This document shows positions 49,622 through 56,678 of a DNA stretch of 64,000 nt, piece by piece. Where the stretch lies: positions 25,280-89,279 of the forward strand of contig CAYPWF010000006.1 of the NCBI GenBank assembly GCA_964414345.1. The letters are read 5' to 3'. The stretch is from Desulfocorpusculum sp964414345 (GTDB lineage Bacteria > Desulfobacterota > Desulfocorpusculales > Desulfocorpusculum). How positions within the stretch are numbered: the stretch's first letter is position 1; each line of letters opens with the position of its first letter. The translations under genes and the position numbers were made by a program. The notes beneath the pieces were generated by a model that worked only from the letters and a program-made list of their open reading frames with translations, ran no database searches and had not been told where the DNA came from.

Positions 49622-51643
49622 ATGCTGGGACTGACGAAGGTGGCGCCGTTTCTTGGGGTTTTCGGGTTTCTGGTGGCTTTCTTGATCTATCGCTGGGTGG
49701 CAGGCCAGCCCGCCGGGACCGATCTTATGCGCAAGATCGAGGGGTACATAAGGCAAGGGGCAATGGCGTTTCTTAGGCGACAGTACTCCACCCTGGCGAT
49801 CTTCGTGGTCATCGTGTTTATCCTGCTCACCGTCGGCATCAACATCTGGACTGCCCTCTGTTTTCTCACCGGAGCTCTTTGTTCCATGTTTGCGGGCTTC
49901 TTCGGCATGATGGCATCCACCAAGGGCAATGCCCGCACGGCTTGGGCTGCCAACCAGGAGGGCATGGGAAGGGCCCTCATAGTCTCTTACATGAGCGGCT
50001 CGGTCATGGGGCTCTCGGTGGCCTCCCTGGGGCTTCTGGGCGTGGGCATTTGGTTCTGGGTCTGGGGCGGCAACGCAGAGACCGCCCAGTACATAAACGG
50101 CTTTGCCATGGGAGCCAGCTCCATAGCGCTCTTTGCCAGAATGGGAGGGGGAATCTACACCAAGGCCGCGGATGTGGGCTCTGACCTTGTGGGGAAGGTG
50201 GAGGCCGGCATCCCCGAGGATGATCCCAGAAACCCGGGTGTGATCGCCGACAACGTGGGTGACAATGTGGGGGATATCGCCGGCATGGGGGCGGATATCT
50301 TCGAGTCCTACGTGGGGGCGATAGTGGCCACCATAGCCATCGGGGCCACCATGACCCTCAGCCCCGAGTGGATGGCCAAGTACTTTCCGGGACAAGGGGA
50401 GTGGGCCATAAAGTTCAAGTACATGAGCATGCCCTTGCTGGTGGTCATGGCGGGTCTCATTGCTTCTTTGATCGGGGTGCTTTCCATCAAGCCCCTCAAG
50501 GGTGTGGGACCCCAGGCAGCCCTCAGGTACTCCACCTTCATAGGCGGGGCGGTGCTCATAGTGCTCACCCTGATCATCCAGGGCGGCCTTGGCCTTCCCA
50601 TGGGGACTTTCTGGGCGGTGGTGAGCGGGCTCATCGTGGGCATGATCATCGGGCTTCTGGCAGAGTACTACACTTCGGCCAAGCCGGTGAGGGACATAGC
50701 TGAGTCCTCCAAAACAGGACCTGCCACGGTGATCATCTCCGGTATGGCCGTGGGCTTTGTGAGCACAGCTCTTCCCGTGTGTGGGATCTGCCTGGCCATG
50801 TACATAGCCTATGTCTCGGCAGACATGTACGGGATTGGTATCTCGGCTGTGGGAATGCTGGCCACAGTGGGTGTGACCATGACTGTGGACGCTTACGGCC
50901 CCACGGCGGACAACGCCGGCGGCATTGCCGAGATGTCCCACTTGGGTCCGGAGACAAGGAAGATCACAGACACACTGGATGCCTTGGGGAACACCACGGC
51001 GGCCATCGGAAAGGGCTTCGCCATCGGCTCGGCAGCCCTGACAGCCCTGTCGCTTTTTGTGGCTTACAGCCAGTCCGCCAAGGTGGAGAGCATAAACATC
51101 ACGGACGCCTACACCGTGATCGGGGTCTTCCTGGGAGCCATAGTGCCCTTCATCGTGGCCTCCCTCACCATGACCGCAGTGGGCAAGGCGGCCTTCGCCA
51201 TAGTGGAGGAGATCAGAAGGCAGTTCCGGGAGATCAAGGGCCTGCTGGAAGGCAAGGCCGACCCGGATCCCGCCACCTGTGTGGACATCGCCACCCGCTC
51301 GGCCCTGCGCTACATGATAGCCCCAGGGGTCTTCGGGGTGCTCTCCCCGGTGGCCGTGGGCTTCATAGTTGGAAAGGAGGCCCTGGGAGGATTCCTGGTG
51401 GGCGCTACCATATCCGGGGTTTTTCTGGCCCTGTTCATGGCCAATGCGGGTGGAGCCTGGGACAATGCCAAGAAGTACATAGAACAGGGGAACCTGGGAG
51501 GCAAGGGCTCTGACTGCCACAAGGCCGCGGTTATAGGAGACACGGTGGGGGATCCATTCAAGGACACCTCCGGGCCCACCATGAATATCCTGATCAAGCT
51601 CATGAGCGTTATCTCCTTGATCCTGGCACCTCTTCTGATTTAG
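49622..51643 (+). CDS. hppA: Membrane-bound ion-translocating pyrophosphatase
   Basis: A 673-residue pump with about 16 hydrophobic helices that couples pyrophosphate hydrolysis to H+ or Na+ transport. The catalytic blocks DVGSDLVGKVEAGIPEDDP (near 180) and DNVGDNVGDIAGMGADIFESY (near 211) are complete, and the third, with DAYGPTADNAGGIAEM, is near 424. ALGNTTAAIGKG near 455 has the Ala/Gly pair seen in potassium-dependent members rather than the Lys/Thr pair of potassium-independent ones. Ion choice cannot be read safely. It allows pyrophosphate from acyl-CoA synthesis to recover energy. Confidence 0.95.
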   Translation: MLGLTKVAPFLGVFGFLVAFLIYRWVAGQPAGTDLMRKIEGYIRQGAMAFLRRQYSTLAIFVVIVFILLTVGINIWTALCFLTGALCSMFAGFFGMMASTKGNARTAWAANQEGMGRALIVSYMSGSVMGLSVASLGLLGVGIWFWVWGGNAETAQYINGFAMGASSIALFARMGGGIYTKAADVGSDLVGKVEAGIPEDDPRNPGVIADNVGDNVGDIAGMGADIFESYVGAIVATIAIGATMTLSPEWMAKYFPGQGEWAIKFKYMSMPLLVVMAGLIASLIGVLSIKPLKGVGPQAALRYSTFIGGAVLIVLTLIIQGGLGLPMGTFWAVVSGLIVGMIIGLLAEYYTSAKPVRDIAESSKTGPATVIISGMAVGFVSTALPVCGICLAMYIAYVSADMYGIGISAVGMLATVGVTMTVDAYGPTADNAGGIAEMSHLGPETRKITDTLDALGNTTAAIGKGFAIGSAALTALSLFVAYSQSAKVESINITDAYTVIGVFLGAIVPFIVASLTMTAVGKAAFAIVEEIRRQFREIKGLLEGKADPDPATCVDIATRSALRYMIAPGVFGVLSPVAVGFIVGKEALGGFLVGATISGVFLALFMANAGGAWDNAKKYIEQGNLGGKGSDCHKAAVIGDTVGDPFKDTSGPTMNILIKLMSVISLILAPLLI

Positions 51644-51660
51644 AAGGATTAAGGGGGACC

Positions 51661-51705
51661 AAAAAAGGGGCCGGCTGAGTTTTATGTGGCCGGCCCCTTC
51701 TGTCT
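51661..51705. terminator. Bidirectional terminator between hppA and the small basic gene
   Basis: An 11-bp stem AAGGGGCCGGC/GCCGGCCCCTT (51665-51699) around a 13-base loop. On the minus strand it is followed by a T-rich run (complement of AAAAAA at 51661-51666); on the plus strand by a short TTCTGTCTT. It separates two convergent genes. Confidence 0.7.
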
Positions 51706-51736
51706 TCCAAAGCTTGAAGCAGAATCAACTGGAGAA

Positions 51737-51841
51737 TCAATCCCCCAGCTTTCCCTTGGCTCTCAGCTTGGCCCTCTTCTTTCTTCTTCTGCGCTTTCGG
51801 TCCAGTTCTTTTCTCCTTTCAATCTTCTTGTGTCTGGCCAT
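51737..51841 (-). CDS. Very small, highly basic protein (34 residues)
   Basis: An open frame of 34 codons, ATG to TGA, preceded by GGAGGTGACAG, an ideal ribosome site. The peptide MARHKKIERRKELDRKRRRR (then KKRAKLRAKGKLGD) is about half Lys/Arg, with a helix-forming KIERRKELDRKRRRRKKRAKL stretch. That composition fits a nucleic-acid-binding or ribosome-associated micro-protein. I recall similar tiny basic proteins in other bacteria (DUF6800-like), but cannot search. It is convergent with hppA across a terminator and well separated from the leftward M20 gene. Confidence 0.7.
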   Translation of the reverse strand: MARHKKIERRKELDRKRRRRKKRAKLRAKGKLGD

Positions 51842-51898
51842 CTGTCACCTCCTTCAGTCTCCAAGCATAGGAGAGATAAACCAGTAGTGTTATCCCGG

Positions 51899-53092
51899 TC
51901 AATGGCTGCCTGAGGAAAAACTCTCGGCCAGTCTTACCAGAAGCTCCACCCCTAAGGGTAGCACCTTCTCATAGATGTCGAACTGAGGAGTGTGCAGCAT
52001 GGGAGCCGGTCCTCCCTGCGGGTCAGAGCAGCCTATAACCACAAAGGCCCCTGGGCATCTTTCCAGGAAATATGAGAAGTCTTCTGAGCCCATGGAGGCT
52101 GGAAGGCGTAAGACTCTCTCCTTTCCCAGCAGCGCAGAGGCCACCTCCTCCACAAAGGCTATCACCTCAGGATCATTGCACAAGACCGGGTAGCCCCTTC
52201 TCAGTTCTGTCTCAACCTGGACCCCGTGGGCCGCGGCTATCCCCTTGGCTATCTCCTCCAAGGATGCCTGGGCGGAAGCCCGAACGGGCTCCTTTAGAGC
52301 CCTTATGGTCCCCCAGATCTCGGCTTCCTCTGGAATAATGTTGAAAGCAGTGCCTGCCTGGAAGCGGGTCACACTCACCACCAGGGATTCCAGCGGGTCC
52401 GTGCCCCTGCTTACTATGGACTGGAGGGCCTGCACCAGAGCTACTGCGGCCAGGATGGGGTCCTTGGCGGTGTGCGGGTGGGCGGCATGGCTCCCCCGAC
52501 CTCTTAGCCTTATGAGAAAGTCGTCCACCGAAGCCAGAGCCGGCCCAGGGGTAAGCCCCACCTCCCCCACACGGAGAGTGGGAAACACGTGAAGAGCTAA
52601 GGCCATGTCAACCTTGGGATTTTCCAGAACACCGGCCTGCACCATTTTGAGCCCCCCCGCCCCTCCCTCCTCCCCTGGCTGAAAAACAAACTTGACTGCC
52701 CCGCGCGCAAGAGTCTGGGTGGCGGCCAAAACCCTGGCAGCTCCCAAGAGCATGGTCACGTGGGCGTCATGGCCGCAGGCATGCATGAGACCTGGATTCT
52801 GGGAAGCATAGGGCCGGTCCTGCACCTCCTGGATTGGAAGTGCGTCCATGTCAGCCCGCAGGGCCAGCACAGGGCCGGGCTTTCCCGTGTCCAGAAGGCC
52901 CACCACCCCGGTTTGGGCCAACCCTTCTGAGACCTCCAAGCCCCATTCTCTGAGAAGCTTGGCCACAGTCTCGGATGTGCGGGTCTCCTGGAACTTTAGC
53001 TCCGGATGTTTGTGCAGATCCCGTCTGAGCTCTACCAGCCAAGATCCAATCTCCCTGATCTGGGCCCTTATCCCTTCCAATGGACGGCTCAA
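51899..53092 (-). CDS. M20 amidohydrolase (hippurate/N-acyl-L-amino-acid hydrolase type)
   Basis: A 397-residue aminoacylase-type zinc hydrolase. RRDLHKHPELKFQE near 23 opens the family; the metal blocks are ADMDALPIQE near 83, HACGHDAHVTML near 108 and QPGEEGGAGG near 141, and MGSEDFSYFLE near 345 closes the site. The start codon is TTG, preceded by GGGGGTGAG; no internal ATG suits better. It releases amino acids from N-acyl forms. Two other M20 hydrolases occur at 713 and 20530 and are not close relatives of this one. Confidence 0.9.
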   Translation of the reverse strand: MSRPLEGIRAQIREIGSWLVELRRDLHKHPELKFQETRTSETVAKLLREWGLEVSEGLAQTGVVGLLDTGKPGPVLALRADMDALPIQEVQDRPYASQNPGLMHACGHDAHVTMLLGAARVLAATQTLARGAVKFVFQPGEEGGAGGLKMVQAGVLENPKVDMALALHVFPTLRVGEVGLTPGPALASVDDFLIRLRGRGSHAAHPHTAKDPILAAVALVQALQSIVSRGTDPLESLVVSVTRFQAGTAFNIIPEEAEIWGTIRALKEPVRASAQASLEEIAKGIAAAHGVQVETELRRGYPVLCNDPEVIAFVEEVASALLGKERVLRLPASMGSEDFSYFLERCPGAFVVIGCSDPQGGPAPMLHTPQFDIYEKVLPLGVELLVRLAESFSSGSH

Positions 53093-53157
53093 ATTCTCAC
53101 CCCCAACCCCTGGTTTTTGAATCCCCTCTTCAGTCTTTGACTCTGAGTTGCTGAGTC

Positions 53158-53949
53158 CTACCTACCCTTCCACAGGGGTTTCCTCTTCTCGGCAAAGGCT
53201 TTTGGGCCTTCCACAAAGTCCTCAGAGGCTGCCATGGCCGCCACTCCTGGGAAGACTTTTCGCACCACCTCTTCCAAGGGATGGCCCAAACCCTGCAAAG
53301 CAGCCTCCTTGCTGGCCCGTATAGCCAAGGGGGCGCATTCCAGAATGGCCCCGGCCCACCTTCGGGCAGCCTCCATGAGTTGGGGGGGCGGGACCACCTC
53401 GTTTACAAGACCCATCTTCAAAGCCTCCTGGGCGGAAATGCGTTTGGCCGTCAGGATCAGACCCATGGCCAGATGAAAGGGTATCTGGCGGGGAAGCCTG
53501 TGAACCCCCCCGGCCCCTGCTATCATCCCCACTCTCGGCTCAGGGAGACCAAAGCTGGCATTTTCCGAGGCCACTATGATGTCACAGGCCAAGGCTATCT
53601 CGAAGCCTCCTCCCAAGGCCAGTCCATTGACTGCCGCAATGATCGGCTTGAAGAGATCGAACCTCCTGGTTATGCCCCCGAAGCCTCCTTTCAGGGAGTC
53701 GATCCCTTCCCTGAGGGCCTTTCCCCCGTGTTTGGCCTGCCATTTGAGGTCGTTCCCGGCGCTGAAGGCCTTGTCTCCGGCTCCGGTTACTATGGCTACC
53801 CAGGCCTCTGGGTCCTTGGAGAACTCCTCGAAGGCATCATCCATCTCCTTGCACGCAGGAGGATGCAGGGCGTTCATAACATCCGGCCGGTTGATGGTGA
53901 GGATCGTAAGATGTTCTTCCCTTTCCACCTTGATGAACTCGTAAGCCAT
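53158..53949 (-). CDS. Enoyl-CoA hydratase/isomerase family protein
   Basis: A 263-residue crotonase-fold enzyme. The oxyanion-hole block is AFSAGNDLKWQ near 60, and the CoA site is LALGGGFEIALACD near 105. Both catalytic glutamates of enoyl-CoA hydratase are present, in GGGFE and in FGLPEPRVG. ATG at 53949 is preceded by GGGAGGTG. It would add water to a 2-enoyl-CoA, a step that fits the acyl-CoA dehydrogenases at the end of the window, though they are not adjacent. Confidence 0.9.
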   Translation of the reverse strand: MAYEFIKVEREEHLTILTINRPDVMNALHPPACKEMDDAFEEFSKDPEAWVAIVTGAGDKAFSAGNDLKWQAKHGGKALREGIDSLKGGFGGITRRFDLFKPIIAAVNGLALGGGFEIALACDIIVASENASFGLPEPRVGMIAGAGGVHRLPRQIPFHLAMGLILTAKRISAQEALKMGLVNEVVPPPQLMEAARRWAGAILECAPLAIRASKEAALQGLGHPLEEVVRKVFPGVAAMAASEDFVEGPKAFAEKRKPLWKGR

Positions 53950-54055
53950 CCCACACCTCCCTGATGATTTACAGATCATTGGCCTATGAACAACAGCCTG
54001 AAGCATCCCAACGATTCTAGTACCCAGGCCCAAGAGATGTAAAGGCCATGACGCG

Positions 54056-54084
54056 TTGTGGACTAAAAGGGCTCATGTTATACT
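54056..54084 (+). promoter_or_regulatory. Extended -10 promoter of the thiamine-binding protein gene
   Basis: TTGTGG, a 17-base spacer and TATACT preceded by TGT give an extended -10 arrangement. The boxes are 66 bases before the gene's start codon. Confidence 0.45.
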
Positions 54085-54150
54085 CATTTGGCCTTCGAGC
54101 GGCCCAGTTAGGGGTCGCATTTTAGATTCTAAGAGGGAGGTAGCTCAGCC

Positions 54151-54462
54151 ATGGTGCTTTTGGAGTTCAGCATGTACCCATTGGACAAGGGCGAGAGCCT
54201 CAGCCCTTATGTGGCCCGCTCCATGGAAATCATAGCCCAAAGCGGGCTGGAGTACCGCATGAACCCCATGGGGACTGTCATAGAGGGGGAGTGGGACCAG
54301 GTTTTCGAGGTTGTTCGCAAGTGCTTTGAGCGCATGAGCCAGGATTGCAATCGCATAGCTGCTCTCATCAAGGTGGATTATCGAAAGGGGCACAAAGGCA
54401 GACTTGTGACCAAGATTCAATCCGTGGAGGAAAAGGCCGGAAGGAAGTTCGTGACGGGCTGA
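54151..54462 (+). CDS. MTH1187-type thiamine-binding protein
   Basis: A 103-residue protein of the MTH1187/YkoF-like family, opening with LLEFSMYPLDKGESLSPYVARSMEIIAQSGLEYRMNPMGTVIEGEW and containing RIAALIKVDYRKG. It forms ferredoxin-like dimers that bind hydroxymethylpyrimidine or thiamine in characterised members. GGAGG lies just upstream. It is a single gene with its own promoter, followed immediately by the repeat copy 2. Confidence 0.85.
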   Translation: MVLLEFSMYPLDKGESLSPYVARSMEIIAQSGLEYRMNPMGTVIEGEWDQVFEVVRKCFERMSQDCNRIAALIKVDYRKGHKGRLVTKIQSVEEKAGRKFVTG

Positions 54463-54466
54463 TCCC

Positions 54467-54646
54467 CCAAAACTGTGACTTTGGGGGCTGGGCCCCAAGC
54501 CCCCGGTACACTTCGACATATTCCGACTCAAAGCAGGATCAAATCTGGAGACGAAAATCAGGGTGCTTTTGAGCATAGACCGGTTTCTGAAAGGATGTCA
54601 TTAAGATAGCCCGCATAAGTCATTCATCGTGAATAATGCGGGCTAA
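54467..54646 (-). repeat. Copy 2 of the ~180-bp intergenic repeat, opposite orientation
   Basis: The reverse complement of this stretch matches the copy at 1836-2016 across its full length with only short mismatches and gaps. GGGGGCTTGGGG and AGCCCGCAT/GCGGGCT end hairpins are conserved. It begins 4 bases after the thiamine-binding gene's stop, so it may lie in that gene's 3' end. Confidence 0.8.
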
Positions 54647-54689
54647 TTCAAATAGCCTGCATTATCCAATGATAGTAAATAATGCGGGA
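54607..54689 (-). repeat. Tandem hairpin units at the end of repeat copy 2
   Basis: Two imperfect ~39-bp hairpin units stand side by side, 54607-54645 and 54653-54689. Each pairs TAGCCYGCAT-like and ATAATGCGGG-like arms. The second unit extends the repeat beyond the copy-1 match, which suggests that the end unit duplicated. Confidence 0.7.
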
Positions 54690-54706
54690 TATGGGAGCCC
54701 TGGTTA

Positions 54707-55456
54707 TCAAGGGCACAGGGTTAGGATTTCAGGACCGTTTTCCGTGACCGCTATTGTGTGCTCGAAGTGGGCAGAGAGAGATCCGTCGGCCGTTACGGCG
54801 GTCCAGCCGTCGGGCAGTACCTTTACACGGTAGTCCCCGGCGTTGACCATTGGTTCCAGTGCCAAGACCAAACCAGCCTCCAGCAGAGGGTTGTAGGGAC
54901 TTCTGGGCACGTAATTGGGCACCTGGGGATCCTCGTGGAGGCTTTGGCCTATGCCGTGGCCCACGAACTCCCTGACCACGGAGAAGCCGTGGCGCTCCAC
55001 CCAACTCTGGATAGCCCTGGAAATATCGAAAAGCCGGTTGCCTGCCACCGCCTTTTCTATGCCCTTGTAAAGGGCCTCCTCGGTGACCTGCATGAGCTTG
55101 CGGGCTTTCTGACTGAGCTTGCCCACACCGTATGTTCGGGCTGCATCGCCATAGTATCCCCTGTAGATCACCCCCAGATCCACGCTCACCAGATCTCCTT
55201 CCCGGATCCTGCGGTTCCCGGGGATGCCGTGCACCACCTGCTCGTTGATGGATATGCAGCTGGAGGCGGGATAGCCCCTGTAACCCAAGAAAGCAGGCTC
55301 CCCCCCCAAGGCCCGGATCCTTCCCTCCACAAACCTGTCCAGATCTCTGGTGAGTGCTCCGGGTATCACCAATTGGGCCAATTCTTCCAGGATGCAGGCC
55401 ACTATCCTGTTGGCCTGTCTGAGAACCTGAATCTCCTCGGGAGCCTTCAATATCAT
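54707..55456 (-). CDS. map: Methionine aminopeptidase, type I
   Basis: A 249-residue enzyme that removes the initiator methionine from new proteins. The metal ligands appear in the family order: Asp in VSVDLGV near 92, Asp in YGDAART near 103, His in FVGHGIGQSLHEDP near 165, Glu in LALEPMV near 203 and Glu in FEHTIAV near 231. The ATG overlaps the stop of the radical SAM gene by 4 bases (ATGA), which couples the two. Confidence 0.96.
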   Translation of the reverse strand: MILKAPEEIQVLRQANRIVACILEELAQLVIPGALTRDLDRFVEGRIRALGGEPAFLGYRGYPASSCISINEQVVHGIPGNRRIREGDLVSVDLGVIYRGYYGDAARTYGVGKLSQKARKLMQVTEEALYKGIEKAVAGNRLFDISRAIQSWVERHGFSVVREFVGHGIGQSLHEDPQVPNYVPRSPYNPLLEAGLVLALEPMVNAGDYRVKVLPDGWTAVTADGSLSAHFEHTIAVTENGPEILTLCP

Positions 55457-56436
55457 TGAGTCGGCTCCCCGAGCCCAGCTGGCCGACTGCCGGCTCTGTA
55501 GTAAGTCCTGCCTTCTATCCTTTCAGCTCTCCAGGAGTTTTTCCCGGCCATGTTCTCCAGAAGTTCAGCGGCCTGGGCCGGATCCAGGCCGAAGAGGGAG
55601 CTCAGATCCTCTGCTGAAAGGGGTCTTCTCATCACTGTTTCCACAACCCTCTGCTCCAGCTCGGAAAGGGAAACCTTCTCCATTAGCCCTTTGAAGGAGG
55701 CCACTATTTCGGCCCTGGCACCCAAAGCAGTCCGGATCTCCTGGATGCGCTGCTGCTCGGAGGCCATTGCCCAGGGCTCCGCCGGGGGTCTGGTCACGGT
55801 GTTGAGCTGGACTCTATCTGGGTTTATTCTCCGGATCCATTGCAGGAGGCCCGGGATCTGCTCCAAATCGTCGTTGAGGCCTCGAACCAGAAGCACCTCC
55901 AGCCAGATCTGGCCTTTGAATTCCCTTCGCAAGCTAGCCAGACCCTCCAAAACCTTCTCCAGTTTCAATCCAGGGTGGGGCCTGTTGATCCTTCTAAACA
56001 TGGTCTCAGTCCATCCGTCCATGGAAGGAAGAATAAGGTCAGCCCCGCAGATCTCCTCTCTAACACTCCTGCGGTAAAGAAGGGAGCTGTTGGTGATCAC
56101 AGCCACAGGCAGGCCGAAGAGCCTCTTTAGAAGCCTTATGATCTGGCCCATGCGCCTCTCCAGAGTGGGTTCTCCTGAGCCCGAAAGGGTGAGCACATCC
56201 ACCTTTCCCTTTCTTTCCAGGGCTTGCCTTACGGCCTCAGCCACCACCTCCGGTTGCCTGAAATTGGCCCGTCTTAACCTAGTGTGCTTTGTAGGGCCCA
56301 GCTGGCAATAAATGCAGTTGTAAGAGCAGGTCTTCAAGGGCAGTAGGTCTATGCCCAGGGATCTACCCAGTCTCCTGGAGGGAACCGGGCCATAGGTTAT
56401 CCGTTGGGACTGAAGGGTCATCTCCCACTGCCTCAA
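55453..56436 (-). CDS. Radical SAM protein (COG0731-like)
   Basis: A radical SAM enzyme of 327 residues if it starts at TTG 56436 or 322 if at ATG 56421. The cluster motif is CSYNCIYCQ (C-x3-C-x2-C) near 37-44, with YGPVPSRRLGRSLGIDLLP just before and the SAM site LSGSGEPTLE near 86. A C-terminal winged-helix-like region (about 255-300) follows. The PSRRLGRSLGID opening marks a subgroup close to wyosine-type and SPASM-free proteins; the substrate is unknown. It overlaps the Cys-rich gene in front (TTGA) and Map behind, so all three are coupled. Confidence 0.88.
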   Translation of the reverse strand: MRQWEMTLQSQRITYGPVPSRRLGRSLGIDLLPLKTCSYNCIYCQLGPTKHTRLRRANFRQPEVVAEAVRQALERKGKVDVLTLSGSGEPTLERRMGQIIRLLKRLFGLPVAVITNSSLLYRRSVREEICGADLILPSMDGWTETMFRRINRPHPGLKLEKVLEGLASLRREFKGQIWLEVLLVRGLNDDLEQIPGLLQWIRRINPDRVQLNTVTRPPAEPWAMASEQQRIQEIRTALGARAEIVASFKGLMEKVSLSELEQRVVETVMRRPLSAEDLSSLFGLDPAQAAELLENMAGKNSWRAERIEGRTYYRAGSRPAGLGEPTQ

Positions 56437-56645
56437 GATTTTGCCTTTTGAAGGGAGAGAAAACGGGCAAGGCTTCTGTCATATGTGCGCTCCACCTCGG
56501 CCGGGAAAAAACAAGCCGGCACCTCCCCGTGGGAGCGGTGGTAATGGAGACATTCGCAACAGTAACCTTTCCTGGGGCAGGGCTCATAGCTGCAGTTGCA
56601 GCGCTTGAGGTTTTCTTCATGGTTCTTGCAATTGGCTTGTTTCAT
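56433..56645 (-). CDS. DUF6485-type cysteine-rich small protein
   Basis: A 70-residue protein with nine cysteines, in NCKNHEENLKRCNCSYEPCPRKGYCCECLHYH followed by ACFF. I recognise the pattern as DUF6485. The Cys spacing would suit one or two Fe-S or zinc sites. The gene is between a large Fe-S activase and a radical SAM gene and overlaps the latter, which suggests a role in metal-cluster metabolism; that is inference. GGAGG lies 8 bases before the ATG. Confidence 0.75.
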   Translation of the reverse strand: MKQANCKNHEENLKRCNCSYEPCPRKGYCCECLHYHRSHGEVPACFFPAEVERTYDRSLARFLSLQKAKS

Positions 56646-56678
56646 CCTGTCAGGACCTCCTTGGGTTCTTTGATGAAC

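Noticed and set aside
49214..51520. 768-codon minus-strand frame opposite hppA
   Set aside because: Long antisense frames arise from the GC-biased third positions of the pump gene; the product is His/Gly-rich and has no domain.
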